Source: an uncultured Psychrobacter sp. (lineage in GTDB: Bacteria; Pseudomonadota; Gammaproteobacteria; Pseudomonadales; Moraxellaceae). From it: a stretch of DNA of 64,000 nt. The stretch lies in NCBI RefSeq assembly GCF_947495825.1, contig NZ_CANMAH010000013.1:1-64000 (forward strand), read 5' to 3'. Under the pieces are notes generated by a model that worked only from the letters and a program-made list of their open reading frames with translations, had not been told where the DNA came from and searched no databases. Of this stretch, positions 23,118 to 32,849 are shown piece after piece (the stretch's first letter is position 1; every line of letters starts with the position of its first letter). Both the position numbers and the translations under genes were made by a program.

Positions 23118-25493
23118 TCAAGCTGAGGCTACCAGCCCATCTACGTTACTGTTTTGCGCTCGACTATCAGCTTTGCTTGGCTCACGACTATCGGCAGCTA
23201 CGCGCTCTAAAGTCACAGTTGATGATTTATAAGCTGGGATATGCGACTCTGGTGCATGAGTATCTAAATCGAATAAATCGTTACACTCAGGATAGTAAGC
23301 AGCGACTGCATTGGACGCGATGTCCATCTCAGTTAAAATGAGTGGCCCAAGAGTACGTGCTCGGTTGCTACTGTCTTGACGCGTCACTATAACGCTATCG
23401 CCTTTTTGCCAGCCTAAGCGGCTGATCTCATCAGGATGCATAAAGAGCACATCACGGCGGTTGGTTTGACGATAACGATCATTGTAGCCAAAGATCATGG
23501 TATTAAACTGATCATGACTGCGCACACTGGTAAACTGCCAAACTTTTTGTTGCTCACTTTGAGAAGAATTCGATTTCTGCTCAGATGTCGCAGCACTTTG
23601 GGCCATTTGCTCAGCAACATAAGTAATCGGATATTGTGGTACTTCGATTTGAGCCTTACCACTATCTGTATTCCATACGCGATGACGCGCTGGGTGATAT
23701 AGATGAAAACCGCGCTCGCTATCACGAATACGCTGATTAAAGTTCTCAAAACCGTCGATAGCCTGTGATACATAATCGCGCACCACATCATAGTCTTCAC
23801 TCATCGCTTGCCAATCTATGTTGGTTGTCGGGCCTAGTACATGTGTCGCAATATCTGCAACAATCTGCGCTTCAGACTTTAACGTATCGCTAACAGGTTT
23901 AATAGTACCCTTGGTCGCGACAATCTGACACATAGAATCTTCAATGGTGGCAAACTGTTCGCCTTTAGCGGTCACCAAACTCTCAATACGGCTCAAACAA
24001 GGCAAAATAATATTGTTTGTACCAGGATATAGCATGGTGCCGTTAAGTTTGGTTGCAACAAAAACATTTAATTCGTTGTTAGCTAGAGCTTGTTGAATAG
24101 CGCTAGTATTTGGTGCTGCGACCGCAAAGTTACCTCCCATACCCATAAAGGCTTTCAGCTTGCCGTCGATTAAAGCTTTTGCCCCAGCGACAACGTCATA
24201 ACCATCTTCTTGCGGCATCGGACGTTCAAACACCCGCTCAAGGCTGTCTAAAAGTTTTTGCTTAGGGCGTTCATGAATACCCATGGTTCTATCGCCCTGT
24301 ACATTAGAGTGCCCACGAATTGGCGAAGCGCCAGCACCATCAATACCTATCATGCCCATAAGCAGTAGCAAATTGGTAATCATAGCCACATTGTCTTCGC
24401 CCTGCACATGTTGCGTAATGCCCATGCCCCAAGTACATATCGTCGCTGGACTATCGGCAACCAATTTTGCCAGTTTGACAATCTCTGCTTGTACAATACC
24501 GCTTCCGCGTTCAATATCCGCCCAGGTTTGTTCGGTTAGCCACTCTTTTAAGGCTTCAAAACCTGTGGTATGTTCTGTAATAAAAGTGTGGTTGATTTTG
24601 TCATGCTCGACTAGCCATTTAGCCATACCCGTTAATAAAGCTGCATCGCCGCCGATTTGAATTTGCACGACTTCATCAATCATCTCATCACTTTGACCTG
24701 CTGCCATGTGCGTCGGTTTTTGCGGATTTCTAAAAGCCTTTAGCCCTTGTTCGCGCATCGGATTGATAGAAATAATTCGGCAGCCTTCTTTATGTGCATG
24801 CGCCAGCATCTCAAGCATGCGTGGATGATTGGTGGCTGGATTATGTCCAAAGGATAACAGCAGTTTGGCCTTTTCAAAATCTTCTAACATGACCGTAGCT
24901 TTACCAACGCCCAACTGCTTACCCAGCATAACGGATGTGGGTTCATGACACATATTGGAGCAATCAGGCAAGTTATTGGTGCCAAAACAGCGTACAAACA
25001 GCTGATACATAAAGGCAGGCTCGTTCGTTACTCGCCCTGAGGTATAAAACAAAGCGTCATCTGGCGAGTCAAGTTTATTCAACTCTTTTGCGATAATCTC
25101 ATAAGCGGCTTGCCAAGAGATAGGCACATAGCGGTCCTGTGCTGCATCATACCGAAGCGGCTCTGATAAACGACCACTATGCTCAATCTCATAGCCGTTC
25201 CATTTCTGCAGCTCTTTGACTGTATGTTTTTCAAAGAATGTGGCATCTGCTTTAGTAGACATAGCCTCACTAGCGATGACTTTGATACCAGTCTCACAGA
25301 CATCAAGGGTTTTATGAGACTTATGATCAGGCCATGCGCAGCCTGGACAATCAAAACCCGTCTTGGGCTGATTGCTTTTTAGGACACTTAAGCTACCACG
25401 CGTAAAGGCTTTATAATCCATAAGCTTACGAGTGGAGGCAACGAGTGCTGGCCAACCAGCAGCAGGGTGAGAGTAGACAGGAATTTTGCGCAT
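23118..25493 (-). CDS. FdhF/YdeP-family molybdopterin oxidoreductase
   Basis: A 791-residue member of the molybdopterin oxidoreductase superfamily, closest in look to the YdeP group. The N-terminal FDCPGCAWPD is characteristic of that group. ISWQAAYEIIAKELNKL, GRVTNEPAFMYQLFVRCFGTNNLPDCSNMC and the C-terminal molydopterin dinucleotide-binding domain (QFNTMIFGYNDRYR, RDVLFMHPDEISRLGW, MDIASNAVAAYYPECN) are in order. E. coli YdeP has been linked to acid resistance; the substrate remains unclear. The start ATG 25493 has GAGG 6 nt upstream; the open frame to 25538 is not needed. No signal peptide, so cytoplasmic. fdhD follows in the same direction. Confidence 0.9.
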   Translation of the reverse strand: MRKIPVYSHPAAGWPALVASTRKLMDYKAFTRGSLSVLKSNQPKTGFDCPGCAWPDHKSHKTLDVCETGIKVIASEAMSTKADATFFEKHTVKELQKWNGYEIEHSGRLSEPLRYDAAQDRYVPISWQAAYEIIAKELNKLDSPDDALFYTSGRVTNEPAFMYQLFVRCFGTNNLPDCSNMCHEPTSVMLGKQLGVGKATVMLEDFEKAKLLLSFGHNPATNHPRMLEMLAHAHKEGCRIISINPMREQGLKAFRNPQKPTHMAAGQSDEMIDEVVQIQIGGDAALLTGMAKWLVEHDKINHTFITEHTTGFEALKEWLTEQTWADIERGSGIVQAEIVKLAKLVADSPATICTWGMGITQHVQGEDNVAMITNLLLLMGMIGIDGAGASPIRGHSNVQGDRTMGIHERPKQKLLDSLERVFERPMPQEDGYDVVAGAKALIDGKLKAFMGMGGNFAVAAPNTSAIQQALANNELNVFVATKLNGTMLYPGTNNIILPCLSRIESLVTAKGEQFATIEDSMCQIVATKGTIKPVSDTLKSEAQIVADIATHVLGPTTNIDWQAMSEDYDVVRDYVSQAIDGFENFNQRIRDSERGFHLYHPARHRVWNTDSGKAQIEVPQYPITYVAEQMAQSAATSEQKSNSSQSEQQKVWQFTSVRSHDQFNTMIFGYNDRYRQTNRRDVLFMHPDEISRLGWQKGDSVIVTRQDSSNRARTLGPLILTEMDIASNAVAAYYPECNDLFDLDTHAPESHIPAYKSSTVTLERVAADSREPSKADSRAQNSNVDGLVASA

Positions 25494-25644
25494 GACAAAC
25501 CTCATGATAAATGGCAGCAGATAAGCTTTATGTAACAACTATATAATGGCTAGCGAAAATTTTGTAGGAGCATTAACTATAGATAACAAAAAACCTTTAA
25601 GAAGCATGTATTTGAGTAGTTATTAATAAATTGTTTATAACTTA

Positions 25645-25790
25645 TATAGTCGATTCTACATAAAACAGATGCATTATATTTCAACGCGGAACTGGTATAA
25701 ATTTTTTTGGCGTGCTGCGCCTGCGCTGCTCGATGCTGCGTAAAATTTATCCCAGTCCCACTGTATCGTTTTTATACTGAATTCACTATA
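25645..25790. repeat. 146-bp palindromic MITE-like element
   Basis: Outer arms TATAGTCGATTCTACATAAAAC (two pieces, 25645-25666) and the complement of 25768-25790 (TATAGTGAATTCAGTATAA...) match with a few differences. Inner arms ACTGGTATAAATTTT (25691-25705) and AAAATTTATCCCAGT (25742-25756) are complementary at 14 of 15 positions. The centre (25709-25740) is GC-rich with GCTGCGCC, CTGCGCTGCTCG and GATGCTGCG. No coding capacity. I recall closely similar sequences being scattered in Psychrobacter genomes, but could not check. Confidence 0.75.
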
Positions 25791-25847
25791 AAAAGATGAG
25801 CGTGTTGAAACTTAAAATACAATTAAGACTTGAGATCTTTAAGCCAA

Positions 25848-25875
25848 TAAAAAACGCCTGCTATTAAACAGGCGT
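25848..25875 (-). terminator. Intrinsic terminator of the TrpXYZ-type ABC operon
   Basis: On the minus strand ACGCCTG pairs with CAGGCGT around an eight-base loop and is followed by six T. It begins about 40 nt beyond the ATPase stop codon. Confidence 0.85.
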
Positions 25876-25913
25876 CTCTTAAATTTATAATTATGGCAAC
25901 TTAATCAAATTGC

Positions 25914-26708
25914 TTAGCTCAAAATCAAGCTGTCGTCTTCGACTTTCTCACCGCGCGTTTGCTCAAACATATCGAGAAGATCATGGACGGTCATGCCGCG
26001 ACGAATATCGCCTGCAACATCTAAGACCACTTGTCCTTGGTGTAGCATAACGGTACGCGTACCATGCGCTAAAGCCTGCTGCATGGAGTGGGTGACCATC
26101 ATAGTGGTGAGATTATTGTCTGTCACAATCTTATCAGTCAGCTCTAACACAAAAGCAGCCGTCTTAGGGTCAAGGGCAGCGGTGTGCTCATCTAACAATA
26201 AAATCTTAGAAGGCTGTAACGAGGCCATTAGCAGACTAACTGCCTGACGTTGTCCACCTGATAGCAGTCCCATACGGTCAGTTAGACGGTTCTCTAGCCC
26301 TAATTTTAAGACTGACAGCTTTTCTCGGAACAAGTCACGGTTGCTTTGATTCAAAGCAAAATTTAATCCACGTTTACCGCCGCGTTTATAGGCGAGCGCC
26401 ATATTCTCTTCGATAGTTAAGGCCTCACAAGTACCCGCCATCGGATCTTGGAACACGCGAGCAACCCAATGAGCGCGCTGATGAGCGGTTTTTTTGGTGA
26501 CGTCAATGCCATTTAATAGTATTGAGCCACTATCAACTCGTGTAGTACCACTGACTGCATTCAAAAAAGTTGATTTACCAGCACCATTGGTACCGATAAC
26601 CGTGACAAACTCGCCATCAGCGATGTTTAAATCAATACCGCGTAGGGCAGGGTTTTCGATAGGCGTGCCTGGGTTAAAAGTTAACCGTAAATCTGTGGCT
26701 TGCATCAT
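25914..26708 (-). CDS. ABC importer ATP-binding protein (TrpZ-like)
   Basis: A 264-residue ATPase subunit. Walker A is GTNGAGKST, the Q-loop region is RVFQDPMAGTCEALTIEEN, the signature is LLSGGQRQAVSLL, and Walker B is KILLLDEHTAALDP, whose DEHTAALDP form is typical of the TrpZ/COG1101 group rather than of LivG/LivF. VTHSMQQALAHG holds the H-loop. It follows the permease gene by 69 nt and should energise it on the cytoplasmic face. AAGGA lies 9-10 nt before the ATG; a second ATG is the next codon. The cargo is unknown; streptococcal relatives of this system are linked to tryptophan supply. Confidence 0.9.
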   Translation of the reverse strand: MMQATDLRLTFNPGTPIENPALRGIDLNIADGEFVTVIGTNGAGKSTFLNAVSGTTRVDSGSILLNGIDVTKKTAHQRAHWVARVFQDPMAGTCEALTIEENMALAYKRGGKRGLNFALNQSNRDLFREKLSVLKLGLENRLTDRMGLLSGGQRQAVSLLMASLQPSKILLLDEHTAALDPKTAAFVLELTDKIVTDNNLTTMMVTHSMQQALAHGTRTVMLHQGQVVLDVAGDIRRGMTVHDLLDMFEQTRGEKVEDDSLILS

Positions 26709-26777
26709 AATCGTGGTTCCTTATTATCTCTTTAAGCTAAAAGCTTCTTCAAGCTTGTATGGCTATCTTAGGCAGCA

Positions 26778-27677
26778 TTAAGCGCGAACTCTACGAGATA
26801 AAAACTTAGTTTTGGCTTTTGGCAATACTAAAGCCAATACGACGAGTAGAGCGGTAATTAAGTTCAAATCTTGTGGACCAAAGCCAATACTACGCAGTGT
26901 ATCACTCGACAATGCAACCTGAATGAACAGCTTATATAATACTGCGCCGACGATTACAGCAAAGGTAATGAGCCAAATGCGTTTGGCAGGAATAATAGTC
27001 TCACCAATAATAACTGCTGCTAGACCAATGACAATAGTACCGATACCGATAGAGATATCTGCACCGCCTTGCGTCTGTACAAACAGTGCTCCGGCCAAAG
27101 CGATCAAACCATTAGAGATTGCCATACCGATAATAGTCATCCACGATGTGTTGATACCTTGTGCTTGTGCCATACGAAGGTTGGAGCCAGTCGCCCGCAT
27201 GGACAAACCAGTTTCGGTGCTATAAAACCAATCTAACAGTAACTTGGCAACCAAGATGACCACGCCGATGATTAAACAGCGCATCCAATAACCGTTGCCA
27301 TCAGTAACTAATGAGCTAAATACGGTGGTTTCGCCAAGCAGTGGTAGATTTGGTGCGCCCATAATACGCAGGTTGACAGAATACAGAGCAACCATGACCA
27401 AAATACTAGCAAGTAGCTGTAAAATACCTAGCTTGACATGCAACCATGCAGTGACGATACCAGCGACTGACCCTGCCAGCATACCAAAAACACATGCCAG
27501 CCACGGATTAATACCAGCGACGATGGAGATACCAGCGACCGCGCCACCTAACGGAAAACTTCCATCAGCGGTTAAGTCAGGAAAATCGAGGGTACGAAAC
27601 GAGATTAGCACACCAAGTGCTACAAGGCCGTAAATCAGACCACTTTCAAGCGCACCAAAAAAAGCGATTAAAGACAT
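26778..27677 (-). CDS. ABC importer permease (TrpY-like)
   Basis: A 299-residue integral membrane permease of the BPD_transp_2 type, with about eight hydrophobic segments. The start ALESGLIYGLVALGVLISFRTLDFPDLTADGSFPLGGAV is the distinctive N-terminus of the COG4120 permease group. The block GLSMRATGSNLRMAQAQGI is the coupling-helix region that would contact the ATPase, and GLIALAGALFVQTQGGADISIG follows. A single permease gene implies a homodimer. It is separated from the upstream binding-protein gene by 281 nt, which is unusually long. The Shine-Dalgarno is weak. Confidence 0.9.
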   Translation of the reverse strand: MSLIAFFGALESGLIYGLVALGVLISFRTLDFPDLTADGSFPLGGAVAGISIVAGINPWLACVFGMLAGSVAGIVTAWLHVKLGILQLLASILVMVALYSVNLRIMGAPNLPLLGETTVFSSLVTDGNGYWMRCLIIGVVILVAKLLLDWFYSTETGLSMRATGSNLRMAQAQGINTSWMTIIGMAISNGLIALAGALFVQTQGGADISIGIGTIVIGLAAVIIGETIIPAKRIWLITFAVIVGAVLYKLFIQVALSSDTLRSIGFGPQDLNLITALLVVLALVLPKAKTKFLSRRVRA

Positions 27678-27958
27678 AAGAGATCAGTAAGTCATAACCA
27701 AGCGTTTAACGAAATGTATTCTAATGATGAATGTATAGGATCATGGCGTATGCCAGTACTATCTGTCCCATCAACGTAGGAGTTAATATTCGTTAAACGT
27801 CTAAGTGGTGAATTTAACAGATTAAGCAATCTGCGGTTAGGGTAAATCAAAACATGTCGCAATTGAACATCAAAGCAGACGATAATTTGCATTATTCATT
27901 ATGCTCGTTATTACCGTCTGTTTTAGGGTTTTAATTTTAGGCAGACTACAAAGGTGCG
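27678..27958 (-). promoter_or_regulatory. Long structured spacer inside the ABC operon
   Basis: Between the second binding-protein gene and the permease gene lie 281 nt without a credible ORF. They carry a perfect 11-bp inverted pair, CGTTTAACGAA (27703-27713) and TTCGTTAAACG (27789-27799), and a short hairpin CAGATT-AAGC-AATCTG (27819-27834). No T-rich terminator is seen. It may hold a second promoter or an RNA element that sets the ratio of binding protein to permease. Confidence 0.4.
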
Positions 27959-28999
27959 CTATTCTACCACTTCTTTTGCTTGGTCGATAACTGCTTGTGA
28001 TAAGGTAATACCTTGCTCTTCTGCATGTGTTGGACTGACATACAAATCAAGCATTTGCGGTGTATATACCGGAATAGCGCCTGCTTCTTCACCATTTAAG
28101 ATACGTACTACAATTTTACCAGTCTCGCGGCCAAGATCGTAATAATTTACGCCCAAAGCTGCAACAGCACCGCGCTCAACTGAGCTGGTATCTGAAGCAA
28201 TTAGTGGAATCTTACTCTCTTTCGCGATTTGGTATAATGACTCGTAAGCTGATACTACATTGTTATCGGTTGAGGTATAGATCGTATCGACCTTACCCTC
28301 AAGACTACGTGCTGCCATCGCAATATCGTTACTACGCTGAGCTGGCGCTTCATGCACATTGATACCAAGCGGCGTCAATTTTTCTTTTAAGTTTTTCAAA
28401 ATGATGGTCGAATTGACTTCACCTGGACTATAGACGTAACCGACGTCTTTAAGGTCCGGTATAATCTGGCGCATTAAGTCAATTTGTGGCTCATAGGGTA
28501 GGGCATCTGATGCACCTGTGACGTTAGTGCCAGAGCCATCAAGCTTAGACACTAGCTTGGCTGCTACAGGGTCAGTCACTGCTGAAAATACCATTGGGAT
28601 ACTGCTGGTAGAGGCTGCAACAGACTGAGCAGATGGGGTTGCAATAGCGACGATGACATCCGGCTCGTCTGCGACAAACTGCTTAGCAATCTGTCCTGCT
28701 GTTGCTGTATTGCCCTGTGCGCTTTGGAAGTTGACCTCTAAGTTCTCACCGTCTTTAAAACCTGCGTCATTTAACTCGTCGATGACACCTTTACGTACAT
28801 CATCAAGCGCTGGGTGCTCGACAATGGCGGTAATAGCGACAGTCTTCATTGCGGTAGCGTCGTCGCCAGTAGCAGTACCATCAGTCGCACTAGTATCTTG
28901 TGCTGATTGGTTACAGCCGGTCAAGATAGCAGTACACATACCGCCCAACAACAAGGCTTTACTAAAATTAAAATGACCAAAACGGTTTTGATAAAACAT
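27959..28999 (-). CDS. ABC substrate-binding lipoprotein, TrpX-like (copy 2)
   Basis: A 346-residue binding lipoprotein of the COG2984 family. The lipobox is ILTGC with Cys29. The mature domain starts TVAITAIVEHPALDDVRKGVIDEL and contains NFQSAQGNTATAGQIAKQFV, VAIATPSAQSV, YVYSPGEVNS and TDNNVVSAYESLYQ, all shared with the copy just upstream. The start ATG 28999 has AGGAG at about 9 nt; the open frame to 29035 is not needed. Binding proteins of this kind deliver a small ligand (tryptophan/tyrosine-type in characterised relatives) to the permease. The two copies are paralogues by eye, with the linker after the lipobox being most different. Confidence 0.88.
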   Translation of the reverse strand: MFYQNRFGHFNFSKALLLGGMCTAILTGCNQSAQDTSATDGTATGDDATAMKTVAITAIVEHPALDDVRKGVIDELNDAGFKDGENLEVNFQSAQGNTATAGQIAKQFVADEPDVIVAIATPSAQSVAASTSSIPMVFSAVTDPVAAKLVSKLDGSGTNVTGASDALPYEPQIDLMRQIIPDLKDVGYVYSPGEVNSTIILKNLKEKLTPLGINVHEAPAQRSNDIAMAARSLEGKVDTIYTSTDNNVVSAYESLYQIAKESKIPLIASDTSSVERGAVAALGVNYYDLGRETGKIVVRILNGEEAGAIPVYTPQMLDLYVSPTHAEEQGITLSQAVIDQAKEVVE

Positions 29000-29076
29000 G
29001 GGTCTCACTCCTAAAATAATAGTGTGTCCGTACACTATATAAATAATTGACGTGCTGATTGTTATCTTACTACTTT

Positions 29077-30123
29077 TTATTTGGTATCGACATCAGTATC
29101 AGTGTTGATGGCGTTTTTGAGTAAATCTGCTGATAAGCTCACTCCTTGCTCAGCTGCATGCTTTGGACTTGCATATAAGGTTAAGGTGTTCATAACCTCA
29201 GGCTTAATAGTATCGACCGCTTCGCCATTTAATACTCGATAAACCATTTTGCCAGTAGTACGGCCAAAATCATAATCGTTTACCCCAAGTGCCGCTGTCG
29301 CACCGCGTCTGACACTAAACTCATCTGAAGCAATAATTGGGATGTCAAGCTCGTTCGCTGCGCCTGCCATTGCCTCAAATGCAGACACGACATTGTTATC
29401 TAATGAAGTATAAATGACGTCAGCGCGGCCAGCAAGACTACGTGTCGCCATGGCAACGTCAGTTGGACGATTGGCTGTTACATCTAGTATTTTGAGTCCA
29501 CGTGCTGGTGCAGCCTCTTTGAGCTGATTAAGCACGACTACAGAGTTGACCTCACCTGGGCTATAGACGTAGCCAATGGTTTTTGCATTAGGAGCAATTT
29601 TTTGAATGTTTTCTAACTGCGGCTCTATAGGCAATTGGCTAGATAGGCCTGTCACATTGGTTTGAATCGGGACGCCATTGTCATCGAGAAGTTTGGCTGC
29701 AACAGGGTCTGAGATGGCAGTATAAACAACTGGAACGGTTTTGGTTGACGCGACGATTGACTGAGCAGATGGCGTTGAAATGGCTACGATGGCATCTGGG
29801 TTGTCGCCTGCAAATTGCTTAGCAATCTGTCCTGCTGTCGCCGTATTACCCTGTGCGCTTTGGAAGTTAACCGTTAAGTTTTGGCCTTCGACATAACCGT
29901 TATCTGCCAACTCATCGATAATGCCGCGACGCATCTCATCTAGTGATGGGTGTTCGACGATTTGAGTGATGGCTAATGTCTTGGCAGGCTTGTCAGCATC
30001 AGTTGCTGGGCTTTCATTGGTCGTTGTTGCAGTATCAGTGGAGTTTGAGCAGCCCATTAATCCAAGGGCAGTGCTGATAGCAGCACCATATAGGCTTAAG
30101 CGTAAGGTAGAAGCAATAGTCAT
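29077..30123 (-). CDS. ABC substrate-binding lipoprotein, TrpX-like (copy 1)
   Basis: A 348-residue paralogue of the next gene and first of the operon. The lipobox is GLMGC with Cys25, followed by a threonine/asparagine-rich linker. The mature core starts TLAITQIVEHPSLDEMRRGIIDEL and shares NFQSAQGNTATAGQIAKQF, VAISTPSAQSIV, YVYSPGEVNSVVVL and YTSLDNNVVSAFEAM with copy 2. Both likely feed the one downstream permease. Having two may widen ligand range. The Shine-Dalgarno ahead of ATG 30123 is poor. The 77-nt gap to copy 2 suggests cotranscription. Confidence 0.88.
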   Translation of the reverse strand: MTIASTLRLSLYGAAISTALGLMGCSNSTDTATTTNESPATDADKPAKTLAITQIVEHPSLDEMRRGIIDELADNGYVEGQNLTVNFQSAQGNTATAGQIAKQFAGDNPDAIVAISTPSAQSIVASTKTVPVVYTAISDPVAAKLLDDNGVPIQTNVTGLSSQLPIEPQLENIQKIAPNAKTIGYVYSPGEVNSVVVLNQLKEAAPARGLKILDVTANRPTDVAMATRSLAGRADVIYTSLDNNVVSAFEAMAGAANELDIPIIASDEFSVRRGATAALGVNDYDFGRTTGKMVYRVLNGEAVDTIKPEVMNTLTLYASPKHAAEQGVSLSADLLKNAINTDTDVDTK

Positions 30124-30508
30124 TATTAGATTAACTCATAAGTTGTATCAATTCCAAAAACCAGATTCATCAAGCCTAACTGTAGTAGTGCTTGCACTCG
30201 TCTTCGTTATATTTGATCTTTAAAATATTATTAAAAAATGCAAGTTAGCCAGTTCGATGCTATATTGATGTCAAGATAGCAGGCTAAACAGAGCAATCGT
30301 TCCGTCGATCGTTATGTTCATATTATGACAGTAATGTAAGTTAGCGCAATAAAAAATTAAAGCGCATCCGTCATAGGTGTTATTAAACAATGCTGTGGCA
30401 CCTTTATAAAGCAATATAAAGCGGTTTTTAGTCGCTATACTATAAAAAGGCCATAAAAAAAGATGCCAATAGTGACATCTTTTTTTTATCTGACATTGTA
30501 CTCGAAGC
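30124..30508. other. Intergenic region metG / ABC operon
   Basis: A 385-nt gap. It holds the metG terminator (30455-30487). On the minus strand TTGACA occurs about 150 nt before the first binding-protein gene, without a clear -10 at normal spacing. I looked for T-box-like or riboswitch consensus strings and found none. Confidence 0.5.
30455..30487 (-). terminator. Intrinsic terminator after metG
   Basis: On the minus strand AAAAGATG pairs with CATCTTTT around a 10-nt partly paired loop and is followed by a run of T. It begins about 20 nt after the metG stop. Confidence 0.8.
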
Positions 30509-32611
30509 TTACGCTAAGGTATCACCAACGACACAGTCATCAGGCAAGGTAACAACCGTTAGCCCAGTTTTTGGATCGCCAGTCGATAACACCATACCTT
30601 CTGAGACACCAAATTTCATCTTTCGCGGTGCAAGATTGGTCACACAAATCACCTTTTTATCAGCCAGTTGCTCAGGCTCATAAAACTTACGAATGCCGCT
30701 AAATACATTGCGCGGTTTGTCTTCACCGACATCTAAAGTAAATTGCAGTAACTTGTCCGCGCCTTCGACGTGGTTGCATTCTAAAACATGCGCCACTTTC
30801 ATCTCAACTTTGGCAAAGTCTTCGATGCCGATATAATCTGTTTGCTCAGTATCAGTCTTGGCTGCCTGCGTGTTTTTGTCTGTTTTGCTGTTACTGTCTG
30901 CATCTGTATCGTTAGCAGTTGGCGTGGTAGATTGAGCCAAAGATTCTTTTGATGCCTCAACCATCGCCTCAATATCTTTTTCTTCGATGCGCTGCATGAG
31001 TGGCTTGAATTTATTGATTTTATGACCCAGTAGCCACTGGTTACGGCTGGCAAAGCTTAAGTCTTCAATATTCAAAAACGTTTTAGCGTTGGCGGTCAGC
31101 TCAGGCAATACTGGCGCAAGATAGACCATCAATTGACGGAAAATATTAATCGCCACTGAGCAGACGTCTTGAACTTCTTGCTCAGTGCCCTCGAGTTTGG
31201 CAAGCGACCAAGGTTTCTTCTCGTCAATATACTCATTGGCCTTGTCCGCGCACTGCATGATAAGGCGCATGGCGCGGGAGAACTCACGATTCTCATAAGC
31301 GGCAGCTATTTCATCACCGGTTTTGGTGATGTCTTCTAACAACTCAGGCTCAGCGCAGACCTCTGAGAGCATGCCATCATACTTTTTAACGATAAAACCA
31401 GCACTACGACTGGCAATATTGACCACTTTACCCACCAAATCAGAGTTGACCTTTTGCATAAAGTCTTCTAAATCTAGGTTAATGTCCTCGACTTTATCCG
31501 ACAGCTTACTGGCGAAATAATAGCGCAAGTACTCAGGATGCAAGTGCTCCGCATAAGTCTCAGCCTTAATAAAAGTGCCACGCGACTTACTCATTTTTTC
31601 GCCATTGACCATCAAGAAGCCGTGGGCAAAGACACCAGTTGGCGTACGCAGCTCACTGCCTGCTAGCATGGCTGGCCAAAATAACGCATGGAAGTACACG
31701 ATGTCCTTGCCGATGAAGTGATAAACTTCTGTTTTGTGCTCGTTTTCTTGCGCCCAGTAACGATCAAAATCAAGTGCCTGATCTGTACCTTTACGCTTAT
31801 CGCATAGGTTTTTAAAGCTCGCCATGTAGCCGACTGGCGCATCTAGCCATACATAAAAGTATTTGTCTGGCTCGTCGCTTGGGGTATCTGGGATTTGGAA
31901 ACCAAAGTAGGGTGCATCACGTGAGATATCCCAACTGGCAAGTCCAGCTTCAAACCATTCTTGGAGTTTATTGGCGACCGATACTTGCAAGCGATTATCA
32001 CTACGCGTCCAATCTTTTAAGAACTGCTCAAATTCTGGCAAGTCAAAGAAATAATGTTTCGAGGTTTTTAGCACAGGCGTGGCATCAGACAACGTCGAGT
32101 ATGGATTTTTGAGGTCTGTCGCGTCATAAGTTGTGCCGCATACTTCACAGTTATCACCATATTGATCCAGCGCACCGCACTCAGGGCAATCTCCTTTGAC
32201 AAATCGATCGGCCAAAAATAATTGCTTTTCAGGATCAAATAACTGTTCAACGTCTTTTGTACTGATATGGCCTGCGCTATTAAGACGGCGATAAATCAGC
32301 TCAGAGAAATGTTTGTTTTCTTCTGAATGAGTGGTGTGATAATTGTCAAAGTTAATCAAAAACTTTGCAAAGTCCGCTTCATGTGAGGCTTTAACTGAGG
32401 CAATCTGCTCCTCTGGCGTGATGCCATTGGCTTCAGCTTTTAGCATGATTGCCGTACCATGTGCGTCATCCGCGCAGACATACGTAACCTGATGGCCTTG
32501 TGCCTTCATCGCACGTACCCAAATGTCGGTTTGAATATATTCTACAAGATGCCCCAAATGGATATAGCCATTGGCGTAGGGCAGCGCACTGGTTACTAAA
32601 ATCTCACGCAC
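30509..32611 (-). CDS. metG: Methionyl-tRNA synthetase
   Basis: A class Ia synthetase that charges initiator and elongator tRNA-Met, about 700 residues. The HIGH motif is [14 protein letters not shown], the zinc-knuckle cysteines are in [17 protein letters not shown], and KMSKSRGTF is the KMSKS loop. The C-terminal 110 residues ([20 protein letters not shown] onward) are the fused EMAP/Trbp111 tRNA-binding domain, connected by a polar serine/threonine-rich linker. I choose GTG 32611, five bases after AGGTGA; GTG 32620 is an alternative. In many gammaproteobacteria metG is divergent from apbC; here a 7-kb block lies between them. Confidence 0.96.
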   Translation of the reverse strand: MREILVTSALPYANGYIHLGHLVEYIQTDIWVRAMKAQGHQVTYVCADDAHGTAIMLKAEANGITPEEQIASVKASHEADFAKFLINFDNYHTTHSEENKHFSELIYRRLNSAGHISTKDVEQLFDPEKQLFLADRFVKGDCPECGALDQYGDNCEVCGTTYDATDLKNPYSTLSDATPVLKTSKHYFFDLPEFEQFLKDWTRSDNRLQVSVANKLQEWFEAGLASWDISRDAPYFGFQIPDTPSDEPDKYFYVWLDAPVGYMASFKNLCDKRKGTDQALDFDRYWAQENEHKTEVYHFIGKDIVYFHALFWPAMLAGSELRTPTGVFAHGFLMVNGEKMSKSRGTFIKAETYAEHLHPEYLRYYFASKLSDKVEDINLDLEDFMQKVNSDLVGKVVNIASRSAGFIVKKYDGMLSEVCAEPELLEDITKTGDEIAAAYENREFSRAMRLIMQCADKANEYIDEKKPWSLAKLEGTEQEVQDVCSVAINIFRQLMVYLAPVLPELTANAKTFLNIEDLSFASRNQWLLGHKINKFKPLMQRIEEKDIEAMVEASKESLAQSTTPTANDTDADSNSKTDKNTQAAKTDTEQTDYIGIEDFAKVEMKVAHVLECNHVEGADKLLQFTLDVGEDKPRNVFSGIRKFYEPEQLADKKVICVTNLAPRKMKFGVSEGMVLSTGDPKTGLTVVTLPDDCVVGDTLA

Positions 32612-32789
32612 TTTTATCACCTATATTTTTATATAAACGGGTTAGTTATCGTCATCGCACGCTATTTATGGCGAGCGGATGTGATGTTATCAACGGTAAA
32701 GCTGTTAAAAAAAGGAAAAATTTAAAAAGTGTGCCTATGATACCGTAATTCGACCAAATTTGTGACAATCCTCGGTAATTAATCACGTT

Positions 32790-32826
32790 AAAAAACCCAC
32801 CAAGTAAAGTACGAAGTGGGTTTTTA
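32790..32826 (-). terminator. Intrinsic terminator after the GntP-type permease
   Basis: ACCCAC (32795-32800) pairs with GTGGGT (32816-32821) around a 15-nt loop, with A-runs and T-runs on both sides. It lies just beyond the permease stop and could work in both directions. Confidence 0.8.
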
Positions 32827-32849
32827 TGCACACAGTAATGTAGATTTGT

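Larger units (their letters stand above)
25494..25913. other. Intergenic region with palindromic repeat and terminator
   Basis: A gap of 420 bases between two minus-strand operons. It contains the MITE-like element (25645-25790) and the terminator of the ABC operon's preceding gene direction (25848-25875). The promoter of the YdeP-type gene should lie in its left part. No ORF is credible. Confidence 0.6.

Noticed and set aside
27692..27892. 66-codon minus-strand frame in the ABC operon spacer
   Set aside because: No Shine-Dalgarno, no recognisable domain and a composition unlike the neighbouring genes.
30124..30450. T-box or amino-acid riboswitch before the TrpX-like genes
   Set aside because: T-boxes control related streptococcal genes, but I found no T-box bulge sequence or other riboswitch core here.
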